Assembly: GCA_013396915.1 (NCBI GenBank)
Contig: VWZL01000165.1
Coordinates: 528,684-592,683, forward strand
Reading direction: 5' to 3'
DNA: 64,000 nucleotides
DNA from: Stercorarius parasiticus
Taxonomy: Eukaryota > Chordata > Aves > Charadriiformes > Stercorariidae
The notes under the pieces were generated by a model that made no database searches, was not told the origin of the DNA, and was given only the letters and a program-made list of their open reading frames with translations. The position numbers and the translations under genes were made by a program. Shown piece by piece: positions 51,250 to 62,575 of this stretch; within the stretch, counting starts at the first letter, position 1; each line of letters opens with the position of its first letter.

Positions 51250-51400
51250 GGTTGAATTACCATCCCTGGAGGCATTTAAAAGACAGGTAGACGTGGTGCT
51301 TAGGGACACAGTTTAGTGGTAGTTTTGGCAGTGTTAGGTTAGTGCTTGGACTTGGTCGTCTTAAAGGTCCCTTCCAACCTAGACAATTCTATGATTCTGA
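51250..51400 (+). mobile_element. CR1 LINE 3' end, another subfamily
   Basis: Short copy starting at gaattaccatccctggaggc (end of ORF2) and running through gtggtgcttagggacacagt, then gtcttaaaggtcccttccaa, to a tail reading aattctatgattctga. The 'gtggtgctta(g)ggacacagtttagtgg' block marks a different CR1 subfamily from the ggggttggaactagatgatc copies. 5'-truncated and inert. Confidence 0.95.
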
Positions 51401-53000
51401 TTTAGCTGTACCCAAAGTAAACGAGCAGTCAACATAATAAGGTCTTCAGTACTGGATCTACTCCACCTCTATCCACAGTTTCCCTATTGTCTTGCATACA
51501 ATGTTAAAGGCACTTTGATAGGTTTATTATCTGTCCTACCATGTTTCCTCTCATTCCACATCCATCTTATGACTCCTAACAGTATGCAGTGACTAAGCAA
51601 GCACTAGTACTGGCTCTTACTAGTCTCCAACTGGTTATGTAATGATTCACTGCAATGTACGACCCACAGTAGCAGCTAAGGGAATCAGGAATACCTGTTT
51701 AGATAAAGGAATAGTGAATCAGTCCACAGTCTTACAAGCACATCTATGCTATTGTCTAGACTTTATGTAGATCAGAGATTTGGTTGTGTGGAGGCAACTG
51801 AGAAACTGATGCCTGAAATCATCGTCGCTTTAGACAGGTCTAGACCTGAGAAAACTTCTAGATCTGGAAAACTGGTTTTCTGTCATGCAGGACAAATAGA
51901 GGGACATATCGTTCATTGTTTTAAAGGGAATTTTGTTTGTTTCATTTCTGAAAAGCACAGATTTTCTTATGATGTTGCACAGCAGTCTCTGTAAATGGTA
52001 AAGGACCATTTACGTCTTCTTTTAAAGAAGAAAATGTAATCCAGAAACCATGTAGTTCTTTGTCTTCATGTTCCTCTGTGCATCCTGGGAACAAATAAGA
52101 AAAAGCTTACCTCAGAAAGATCCTCTTTTATTTCAAAAATTTGCAAAACTGGGCTGTTAATCTCATGAAAGACATTTCTGAAGTTCTTCCATTTTTGTTC
52201 AGTCATCATCACGACAAAGGTAAGAAGACAAAACAGGAAAGTGGAAAACAAAAACCAAATTGTTTTAAGAAGTCAGACACACTTAGATTTTCTTCAAAAC
52301 TGGCAAAATAGGTTGCTGCCCTATACTTCTGAATCTGTAGCAAGCTACAAAATAAATTGATCAAGATTTTTTGTATTTGGGACTTTTTTCATGAACATGC
52401 TAGTCTAAAACAAATTACATTCATGGTATAGCAGAGAGAAGGAGCTATGAAAGCAACAATGCCTCAGAGAGGCAACTATGGGGAAATGTGAAAAACAGTT
52501 AATATTTCTCTTTCAGCGAAAGGGACTTTCAGACACTTTTCATGTATGTCCAAATTCAAATGCAATGTTTTCTACCTTATTCCCTAGTAAGGACAAGGGC
52601 TAGCCATTAAGTGGTTTCATTTAGTTTGTAGGCAGGGTAACCTTTAACATCTTCATTGTATAAGGATACAATTTCCAGTAGAAGTTCTCAGAAGAAAAAG
52701 GCTAACAAGGACAGCGAAGAGTGAGCAAAAAGGTGAGGGTGAAGATGCAAAGAGATGCTTTAGGAACTCCTCACAGCTGGTAGGTTAAATGACTGACACA
52801 GACTTGGCAGATTCTATTAGCAACAGTTCTGTGGCTGGCATTTTTATAGATATAGGAATCTGAGGAGAAGTGCAGTTCACAAATTTAGAGCACATGTAGA
52901 AAAATGAACTTTTGCAAAGGAGTCAAAAGTTAAGAAATCTCCCATTTTCCTTTGGAGTTTCTATGTGTATCTGTATGTGTATACAAGAGAAAAAGAGAGA
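51401..53000. other. Non-coding stretch, one weak exon-like block
   Basis: Two frames stand out slightly: 51746-51994 plus (82 codons, no domain) and 52066-52251 minus. The latter begins with a hydrophobic run and contains a good donor (GAG|GTAAGC, exon edge at 52,111). Its upstream side is pyrimidine-rich but lacks an AG near the expected acceptor, so I do not call it as a gene. Confidence 0.5.
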
Positions 53001-53075
53001 CCTCAAGCAAATCATATCTCTGTGCCTCAGTTTCCCATTCATAAAAGAGAAACAATTGGGTAATTTGTCTTTCTT
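53001..53075 (+). mobile_element. MIR-like SINE 3' part
   Basis: The run cctcaagcaaatcatatctc, tgtgcctcagtttcccattc, ataaaagagaaacaattggg follows the 3' half of MIR-type (CORE) SINEs, whose common form is CTTG..CAAGTCACTTAACCTC, then TGTGCCTCAGTTTCC, CATCTGTAAAATGGG. Old, short, non-autonomous; it depended on L2-type machinery, also present in fossil form in this window. The 5' tRNA-like part was not recognised. Confidence 0.65.
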
Positions 53076-56000
53076 TCACAACATGTATTATTCCTGATGC
53101 ACAAATATTTGTAATCGCCTTTCTTAGAGCATTTGTTCTGCATAAAACTGTTAATTTTGCTAATAGGATGTGTTTCTGTGGCGTCAAGCACTCCATCAGT
53201 TTTAACCTCAGTGCCTATATTTGAGTTACTGGTGAATACTTCTTTTCTGGCAAAGTGTAACACCTTTTATTTCTGTCTTTTCCCAACCTCTATGTGCAGA
53301 CAAGTTACTTTGAGTCCCTTGGGGTCAGAAGAGACCAGAAAGTCAGGCTGATCTGTTAGGCCCCAAGGCTTGGCCTCAGGCACGAGTATGTACAGTCTGA
53401 GCGCTTCATTCACATCCTCAGCGCATACATAAACTCTGTTATTGTTAATGGAAGTGATGCACATACATACACTGAAATACCAGATATTTTGTTGTTTCTC
53501 CATTAAACAATACCATAAATACAGAGCAAAATTATCCAACCAGGCTAGAAAATCTCTGTCCTGTGCATGTTTTGCAGAGGAGCAGATACAGCTGTATCTG
53601 TCTGGGCTGCCTTATCATAAGATGACTGGGACAGAGACTGACTCTGTTGGTGAGGCACTGAACATGGGACAAATGAGAGCTGATCAGGATGCGCTGAAGT
53701 GAGGACTGCAGGCTTGGATCAACAGCTATCAGCCAGCCACTGTAGCAAATGCATTTACTGCTAGTGATGAAAGGGAGGGAGGGGGAAGGAAGCCTGTGGT
53801 TTGACTGAAAGACAAAATTTTCTAAAGACCATAATTCCATTGGAAATAGGATTCAGTGGTTTTATAAGTTCTTGGATATCAAAACAATAAAAAAAATTAT
53901 CATCTCATTATTTCACTGACAGGATTTTAATAATTTAAGAGCACATGCAGAGACAACGAGGCAGACAGAAGTGCTGTATTTGTATATAAATGACCCTAAA
54001 CTTTGTGGCTCCATGAGTGTTTCATCAGTCTCTAACAAAGCATTGCAGAAGAAAAGTCCAGCATTTTCTAGCAGCTAGACCATAGAGATAAGCTACAAAA
54101 GTTATTTCTTTGCCCCTTCAGGGTTCGGGAAGAAAGATGTTTACCAAGGGAGAGGGCAGTTGTATATGGTTTTAGAAATATTATCACTATTGTTGTTGTT
54201 ACTGCTGTTATTATTTAGATTTTGCTCCCAAAGTGAAACCCCCTTCACATTTGGATGATTAGGCCACATTTGGCCTACACACCACTGCTTAGAAAAGCCT
54301 TCCTCCTTTGTATATTCAGAACAAGTTTCATGAGAAGTATCTCAGAAACATCTGCCTTCATTATAATTATATTTCTATTTCAGCTGCACCAAGCTATTTA
54401 CAGATGAGCCTGTTCATAAAGAGCTTTATAATTAAGCAAACAGAAATATCTTTTTATAGGATGCAGATCTAGGGGTGATAATCACACACAAAATACACAG
54501 CAACAGTTGCAAATAGAGTGTTTAATGCTAGTTATATAGTTAGTGATGTGCTCAATAAAGCCTGACATGTCTTTGTTCCTAAATGTAAGAAAATACGGTC
54601 TTTGCTACACAACTGTGTAAACTGTCTTTTTCATATACAAAAGGCCATATATTTGAGGGGGTATTGCTTGAAAGTCATCATGAAAACAAGTCCTCATGTC
54701 TCCAGTGCAACATGATTACAAAGCTCTTGGGCAGAAAAAGGAGCTGACAGCATGTATATGAATTTTAGAAGCGTGACATCTTCTTTATGTATGATGTGTG
54801 ACCTGACACTTCCACTGATGGACACCAAAAGACAAAGAAGTGAAATGAGCAAGTATTGGAAGAATTAAAAAAAAGACAATCTATTATTTAGCGAAATTAC
54901 TGATTAGGGCCTTTACACAGTGAATGTGCCCCAGGAATCCAACCTTATCTCTCCTGAAGAACATCTTTGTCACTTACTTGTCTCAAGATTGCAAACTTGC
55001 TCTTTTGCAGCATTTTCTTAGAATTTTTACAACCAACTGTAGCCCAAGAGTTTGTAAACTGAACTGCTGTGATACACCATATGAAACCCATGCCAACATG
55101 CCAAAGAAAATCATACAAAGATTAAATTAACGTATACATGACACCTAATTTTTTAAAAACAAGCTTTTGTTTGTAGGAATTTCTATGGTTTTTTTATCCT
55201 TCTTCACATTTAAATCATCCAAAATAGATGCCTGAAGGAAGGCAGCAGAGACCAGGCCCCCAGATATAACCTAATAAAAAGCTATGAAGAGAAGTGATGT
55301 GAGTAGAATAACATGTTTGCTAAAATCTTTGCTAAAAACATTGGAGTCACTTTAATATATTCCAGGTAAACTTAATAGTCTAATTTTTTTTTGAGAAGTT
55401 GCTATTAATTTATGTTATTTTTATACCCTGGAACATATTCTAAATGTTGTGGTGAGATATTCCTAGAAGGATTTGAAAGGAAAACATGACAGATTTCAGT
55501 ATTTGTCAATACCCTTTAATATGAGTTCTTACAAGGGTTATTCATGCTTTCTTCTTCGGGTTGGTGCTTTGCCTCCCTGGAGGACCTTTCCTTTGTCCGT
55601 TGACTATACTGAGCGCCTCTGGATGCAGAGCTACAAGTGGGCAATGTAAATACATTCAACTGCAGCACCTCTGAAGTGGTTTCTTCATTGCTACACCATG
55701 GATTTCAGAATGCATTAAGTAGTTCATAAATCACGTTAGACAAACAGTCTTAAACTCAATGATGGGATTACAAAAGTGTTCTGATGCCTGATTTGTACTG
55801 CTGTTTAACTTGAAAAGGTCTCCCGGTAAACATCCAAAAATGACTTCATTACGTTCCTTGAAACCAAAGACTCGACAGCAGTTAAGCACTGGGTAAGCTG
55901 TAATATTTCCTTCTTTTCCCCATCATGCCGATCAGTATTTTATTCTCATTTCTCCAGGCTTCTCCATCTGTATCCACCCATTGCCTCTTGCCTTGTATTT

Positions 56001-59000
56001 AAATTGCAAGCTCTTGGAGAAAGAGATCTTCCTATTCTCTCTGTGCAGTGAAGCATAATGAAGTCAAGAACTGTCACTCTTAGGTACCACAACAATACAA
56101 ATAACAAACAGGGCAATATTTCTTCATCCACAGAACTGCACAGAGCAAGCAACTCAAATAGAGAAATGTATTATGTAAAACAAGAATATTGTTTCTCTAT
56201 TATGTTTTCATGCACTAAAAGCAAGCATGTCCTTTCAGTGTCAAATGGATTCTGGTTTAAATTCTGGGGGAAAAAGAAATATGTCTCAGTGAGGATACAA
56301 GATACATATTGCCTACCATGTGGACAGCAAAATCTCAGAGAAAATAATGCCTTAAAGGATCAGTGCTATTAAAAATGTGATAGAGACCATATCTGAGATA
56401 AGACTGGGCAAGAACCACACAATCTCCTGATGACCAACATGATCAATCCCTGAAGCCTGGCTGAGTGTGTGACACCTAGTTAAGATGTGGGAATGCATGA
56501 TATTTGGCAGCCTTGAAATCTCAAGTCTCACACACAGAAAGCAAAAAAAGCATCATTGCTGTCTGTTCCAGGTTCGTTCCAGTTGTAGCTTCCTAGCACC
56601 ATTGTCCCTGCCAGAAAGACCCCAAATGAACTGATATCTCTAAAATTAGAGCTATATTTCATTAACTTTTTAGCCCGCAGCTTGTGAGGCTAAGAACTTG
56701 GTCCTGCATTTTGTGTTGAAATTCCCAACTGGATAAAGTGTGGAAAAAGAAATGTTAAAGAAGAAATGAAAATTGAACTTATTGATGGTTTCCATCATCT
56801 CTCTCCCTCCCCCAGTATGAATTTGGAAGCAATATAAATGCAGAACATCTGATTCTTGAAGTCTTTACTCCCAGAGGTGCTGGTTCTGGGTTAAGCACTC
56901 ACTTTCTGGCTCACTCCCAGCTTGCTATCAGCTCACATTACTGCACTGTTCCAGACCAAAATCCAACTCCACAGAAGAATGTTAAATGCTAGAAATGGGG
57001 GAATTGTAATGGAGCAGCTTTCTATCAATTCCTTTTGATTGTGGCTGACAGATGAATTTACATAACTGCTGGTAAACGTCAATTACTGGTGACTACTGGA
57101 TAGCCTTTCCAGACAAAAAAGCAATACAGATAACTGTATGCACATCAGGTACACTAAAGATTTCATCATAGCCACAAAGCTGCAAATGAAGACCTGTCGC
57201 TATTATGCCTGAAATGCTGGTAGAGTGTGTGGGAGACACAAGTGTCGATACTGTAAGTTAGTGCTGTCCCAGGGCCAGCAACATGGCAGGAGGTTTTAGG
57301 TGTTGTCATATTCTCACATGTCAAATCATCTGCTCCGTGTTGTCCTTATGATGTGGTCAGACCCTCATTATAGAACTCTTTGATGCAATTCAGTGCGGGC
57401 TGGATGAAAGAATAACTTGTAGTAGACAAATATAAAGCCTCTTAACTAGGGTTGTGATGTGTTCTGTGTGGGATATGTTTCATCAGCATATTCATAGCAT
57501 GCGCCTCTGACAGATCCGAGTTTGATTCTCAAGGTGTGAAAGTGTCAAGCTATCATCAAGTCCCATTTTCCCATGCATCAAGTTTCTCATGTTTATCAGG
57601 AGAGGAGAACCATAAAGCTCCTCAGAACGCATATCTCCAACTGTGACTGAAAAAAGAAAAAGGATGAGAGGTCGTAGCTGATGGTATCAGCCTTCTCCTC
57701 AGCCAAACAAGATGTTTTTACTTCCTTCTTCATGCAAGAATGCTCCCGATTTCTTGTTGTTAGTATCAGAAGGAAAGGGATCTAGTCTTCCCATCTCTCT
57801 TGAAATGACAGGAAATCTTATGACAGAAAAAAAGGCATGGAAGGAATTAGCTTGGACAATGCACGTTGTTAACAGTCTATCATCCACATTATTAATGTGC
57901 CGCATGTGGTCTCCAATATCTGAACTGTGGGAATAACAACAGTATTGCAAAAATAATAATTTTTATCATATCTAATTCATGGAATGTTGTGAAGACAGTT
58001 TTTAAACTATCCTCACCAGAGAAAAATGAGCTAATTAAGGCTTCAGCAGCAGACTCGGAGAAGGTGAGAAGTGGGGAGAGTCAGAATCTGAGAATGAAAG
58101 ATAGCCAAGTCAAAATAACTCTTAAAACCAAATTTGGCTTATAAGCTGTCAAAACTATGCTGCCATTGGCTAAGAAAAAATGTGAGTTATCAAAATATGT
58201 TGCTCTCTATCTAAGGAAACTTAATTTAAAAAGCAAGAAAGAGGGAGGAAGAAAAGGGCAGAAAGACAGTCATATTGAAAAGGAAGGATGAACTCAGAAG
58301 GGAAGCCTATCAGGCTCCTATCTAGATCCTGAAAAGGTCCAGCATTCATACCATGAGGTGAACAGTGGTCTGTTGAGACACAGCTTAAGATGAGTGGGAC
58401 TAAACAAATAAGAACAGATCTTATTATGCGTGTATTCTACGATTGAACTGATGTTTTATTTACTTTTTGCAAATGTCTTTCCAACTTCTTACTTAAGAGC
58501 TTAACCCATTGCCTGGCTGGAATAAACTTGTACTTCTTTCATTCTTAAGTGTGTTTGGTTTAATAAGCAAGTCCACATAAAACTGAAAAATGGGGTACAT
58601 AATGATAAATGATAACTGCAGGTTCCATTCAGTGAAGCTGAGGTGGCCACTGAATAGGTGAGTACAGTAGGAGGCAAGGGAGTGATGCCTTGCTGGCTAA
58701 AATGTCACTTCCCCTCTGACATTTGGAGCTCCAGGTTTTTGGGAGCAATTATGCAGGGATCAAACTGCAGGGAGGCAATACATCTGCTCCTACACAACCC
58801 AGCTTCCTCGCACCACTACCCCGGCTCCCTTTTCTGGCAGGACCATAGCATGACAACAGGCAGTCCCCCACAGCACTTGCTCTATACTGTGGTCAGAAAT
58901 CTGGAGAGATGGTTGGTTTTCCCCCATGGCCAGATAGACTCAGCCCCTAGCGAACCCTACACATGAGCAACTCATGAGTCAAGGGCAGCCAGAACCCCAG

Positions 59001-59099
59001 CGACATCAAGACAGAGCAATATTTAGGCTTAGAGGACAAGAAAGAAGTTGTGGCAAGCTGGACAAAATAGCTTTCCTGGACTGCATTAGCCAGTATCCT
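53076..59099. other. Non-coding stretch with weak exon-like block
   Basis: Mostly unique AT-rich sequence. 57,722-57,924 on minus has an acceptor (ttattcccacag), an open frame including GDHMRHINNVDDRLLTTC, and a weak donor (GGAA|GTAAAA). It equally resembles a conserved non-coding block. No known family was recognised, and no transposon ends were seen in this interval. Confidence 0.5.
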
Positions 59100-59690
59100 T
59101 TGTGAAAGAATTGATTAATAACAGCTGCATTCATACTGTAGAAAATAAAATCCTATTTTATCTATATATATTTGTTTTAAAAGAGCAGAAGGCTATTCAA
59201 AGCCGAGTCAATAGTGGCATTACTGGAACTCATTTGGAATGGACAATGTTTGGCCTATTGTGTTAAATTCCTGAGGGTTTGCCTATTTTTGTATCAGATT
59301 ACTGCTTTATTAGGTACAACTGTTTTTACATTGCATTTTTGTGATTAATGATGCTAAAAGGATTTTGGCATTTCAAATGTTGTACACAAACCTAATGGGC
59401 AAAATCTTCTGTAAACTTCTTCTAAGCTCTTGGCAAACTTTCCTCGGGAGCAAATATTAACTCCAGATAGTGTTTATTAGCTTTTATAAAATAATCACTG
59501 TAATAGTGGCATGTAATTGCTGGAGGTAAGAGAACATCCAGGCCAAGAATTAATCAAGTTTGAGCTCCGTAATAGAAACAGGTCAGGAACAATTTATTTC
59601 TTGCCCAGTTTGCATTTAAAATAATATAATTTTCCTCTGATTTTGTGTCATATTCCAAGAGTGATTTCATACACAACATTCCCTGAATAA
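59100..59690. promoter_or_regulatory. Possible conserved non-coding element
   Basis: The block has the texture of a vertebrate developmental enhancer: ttgattaat (59,111-59,119), an E-box CAGCTG (59,122-59,127), GGAATG of TEAD type (59,236-59,241) next to ACAATG of SOX type (59,243-59,248), tttgcatttaaaataata near 59,610, and several ATTA cores. It contains no open frame of note, no repeat and few CpGs. The call rests on motif clustering only. Confidence 0.3.
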
Positions 59691-61919
59691 ACTGTGTTCT
59701 TAACTAGAGACGGGTCTGAATAGCAAAGTTCAGGTCCCACTTTATACTCTGACAAAGTATGGAGGTGTTTGGACTTTCAGCTTTAATTTGCCCATTATAT
59801 GGGATAGAACAAGCGAAACATTCAGATCTGAATGCAACCCCACTGCCTTTTTAACCCACTGCCCAAAGTTTGAATGTTTCTGTAGGCAGATTTTCATTTG
59901 AGGATGTCCTGTCAGCATCAGAAAAACGGGAATCAAATATTGTTCCTCAAAGAGATCAGAGTCAGTATGCCAGACTTGTTAAACTTTCACTTGTAATCAA
60001 TTACAGGTTACAGTTGATAAAAAAAAAAATCACAGCAGGAGGAATACAACCATGACATCTTGTATAGGCTATCTTTCATGTAATAGGCATAAAAGTCTCT
60101 TGCAATTGCTCTCTAGAAAGTCAGTGAAGTCTTCTTATTGAACCTCTATGTGCCAGGTAATTCCTTGAATGGAAACAGTGCAGAAACACTTTTTTGACAA
60201 AAGACCTGAGGAATGGTTAAAGCATGAATATAGACACATCTAAGACAACACCAGGTGAAAAAAAATCTGTAAGTACCACCAAAAAAAGGACTTAACCTGA
60301 GTTCAGTCCAGTATAAACACTGCTATATAGCCTCACAATTTGGGATACTAAGTAAGGTAGATTTATTACTTAGGGTTGATGTTACCGCAGGGATGCTGAT
60401 TCCTACTCTATGTACAGTGAAGCTGTTGGTCATGCATTTTCTTTGAAGTTAAAGCCATAGTGTAGGATGCATATCAGGACATGTGATCTCTTAGGCACAT
60501 CAGGCCGCATCAAATACCGTTTCAACACAGGAAGTAAGTTCTACTCATTAGCCCAACTGACATCTCTGCAAAATTAAACATGCCCAGGACCTTTCTCTGG
60601 CATAGAGGACAACAAACTTGGAATGGTCTGTGTCCGTATTCAACTCTCCTACCCTCCAAAGCAAGGTGGTTGAATATAAAATACTCTCTGGGTAAAGTCA
60701 ACCCTCTATTCCTGTCTGGAAGTTTTCTGGGAGAGTGCCAGTTAACTCAGGCAAATACCATGCCTGTGACCAGCCTAACAATTTGACAGAATTAGATAAT
60801 TGAGTTCTGGTACCTGGTTTTGTGCTCTGAAGCTGTTTAATTTGCTAGGAAACAGAGACAAAGAGGCTTCATGTATACTAGCTCATAGGGGATTTTTTGG
60901 TGAGTTTATTCTGGGAAAAAAAGTCGTCCTTAGTCTCAGGCTAGTCCTGGAATCTGCCATTTTTCTGCTTCTAAGAAAAGGGAGAGGCTTGCTATGGAAG
61001 CTTTAAGGCAAGAGTCTCATCACCAACAGCATGAAGTTCTCTGCCCGGATAAGTAGGATTGAAAAGAACAATACGCACACTGTGGAAATCCATCCATTCT
61101 CTAGTGCTAGAATTCACATTTCTATTCAAAAGAGCTCACAGAAGCTAGTCCACTCTTTTTTTACAATCTATTGAACATCAGCCATCAATCATATTTAATG
61201 TATATAAACACCTCTGCACAAAATCTTAGGGGATTCTAATTCAAATAAAACCATTAACTATAAGTTTTGAAACTCCTTTTTTTTTTTATCATAAGATTTG
61301 CCTTTAGATTTGCCCTGATCAAATCAAAGTTATTTCAATGTTATTATTTTCCTAACCCTCACCTTCTAGAGTATACTGTGAAATCACAATATTGTTCAAA
61401 GGAACACTGAAAATGGATAATGACTCGCAGTTGTTACGCATTACATCATGGAAAGCAGTGTTTCCCACTTCTAGGTACCAGAGCTTCACTTAGGGAACCT
61501 GTCACTTTGGTGCCTCACGGGGCTCCCCAGCTCCGCGGGTGTCCGACCCTTCCATTTATCTCAATCACTTCTATCAGCTGTGGAAAAGGTCATATTGCAA
61601 AAGGTAAATATGTAAGCCTGTCCAGAGCTGGATCTCATCCAGCTCCATGCAGACCCACGCAGGTGCCTCTGAATGCTGATCTCCAGGGCTCCAAGGGAAT
61701 ACAGAGCAGAAAATCCCAGGCTGACCCTGTCTAAAGCCAGCACAGGCTGCAGATTGATACGCATAGGCTGTACATCTAATGATTGCCCTGCAAGATATAC
61801 CTCACTGGATAAAAAACAGGATAATTTTAATAATCTTTTATATTGTATGGTCACTTTGAAGGACTAAGCATGGGCACCCAACTGTTATTCAAAAACTTAT
61901 TCAAGAACCTACTACTTAC
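59691..61919. other. Non-coding stretch, no gene recognised
   Basis: AT-rich sequence with short chance frames. A slightly GC-richer patch lies at about 61,500-61,740 (ctccgcgggtgtccgaccc), without promoter features. If the minus-strand block at 61,920-62,137 is an exon, this stretch would be the intron downstream of it. Confidence 0.55.
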
Positions 61920-62137
61920 ATAGGAGGAGTAAAAGAGAGGAATAATTTCCAGGAGCTTTTCTTCAGTCTGATTCATGAAAATATACATCTCTGTCTTTTT
62001 ACCTTGATTCAAAATCTCAATATAAAACTCAGTGCAGTTTCCATGGATTAATTCAGAATCTGTTGGTTCACATTTACAACTCAGCTTCCCCTCAGTCAGA
62101 AAAACTGTGGAGTTACAAAACCAAGCTGATTTCTGTG
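61920..62137 (-). CDS. Candidate internal exon of an extracellular protein
   Basis: On minus, a 3' splice site (ggatttcatttccag, AG at 62,139-62,138) is followed by 218 bases open in one frame and a consensus donor TAT|GTAAGT (GTAAGT at 61,919-61,914). The split codon at the start implies a phase 1 upstream intron; the end is phase 0. The 72 complete codons encode four cysteines (WFCNST, LSCKCEP, GNCTEF), three N-glycosylation sequons (NST, NCT, NQT) and alternating hydrophobic residues (FYIEIL, MYIFM), as in a small beta-rich extracellular module. CTCAT repeats upstream could serve as branch points. I do not recognise the family; a receptor ectodomain or adhesion-receptor piece would fit. 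No partner exon with matching phase was found, so a chance ORF or pseudogene remains possible. Confidence 0.4.
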
Positions 62138-62155
62138 CTGGAAATGAAATCCCAT

Positions 62156-62175
62156 ATGAGATGAGATGAGATGAG
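62156..62175. repeat. (ATGAG)4 pentamer repeat
   Basis: Four perfect ATGAG units on plus, reading CTCAT on minus, followed by a degenerate unit. It starts about 16 bases upstream of the candidate exon's AG acceptor dinucleotide. CTCAT resembles the branch-point consensus, so the repeat may act as a set of branch sites. Confidence 0.9.
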
Positions 62176-62419
62176 ACGAACCTAGTTTTGGTTGGGAGTT
62201 CTAGTGCAAGCAGTTTTTTTATAGAGGCCCTATAGCTAGAATGAGGAAAGACAGCAAAACTCTCAAAGCTGTTAAGTGGCATTTACACAAGTCCACAATA
62301 ACTCAATTGTTTTCGGTGTTCCACAGAAAAATCTTTAACAGGCCTGTGAAGAAACAAAAGGAGTTTTCTTACTCCTCTTCACAAGTGGGCTAACCACAAT
62401 TGCAGCTTAAGTAAAGAGT

Positions 62420-62575
62420 TTACCTCCAGGTAAGAATCTCTGCAAGAGAAATGGAAAATGCAGGAGAGAAAAGGGCCCTTCCCTCCTCATCTGTCCGGCA
62501 GAGCGAGCCGTCCATTTCGGGCATCAGGACCACAGCAAATGGCAGCACATGACACAGATCGCGCGTTCTCGCTTT
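62420..62575 (-). promoter_or_regulatory. Local CpG cluster upstream of candidate exon
   Basis: About eight CpGs fall within roughly 80 bases (62,495-62,575, including tcgcgcg), unlike the flanks. On minus the cluster overlaps a 34-codon frame (62,420-62,524; starts MPEMDGSLC, ends ILTWR) that runs into a splice-acceptor-like sequence (catttctcttgcag). It could mark a small promoter or first exon for a minus-strand transcript, but phases do not join to the exon at 61,920-62,137. Weak call. Confidence 0.2.

Noticed and set aside
57470..57535. B-box-like GTTTGATTC, possible tRNA or tRNA-derived SINE
   Set aside because: No matching A-box, acceptor stem or cloverleaf could be assembled around it.
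62281..62343. Possible upstream exon after acceptor tttgtttcttcacag
   Set aside because: The open frame is very short and no available donor gives the phase required by the exon at 61,920-62,137.
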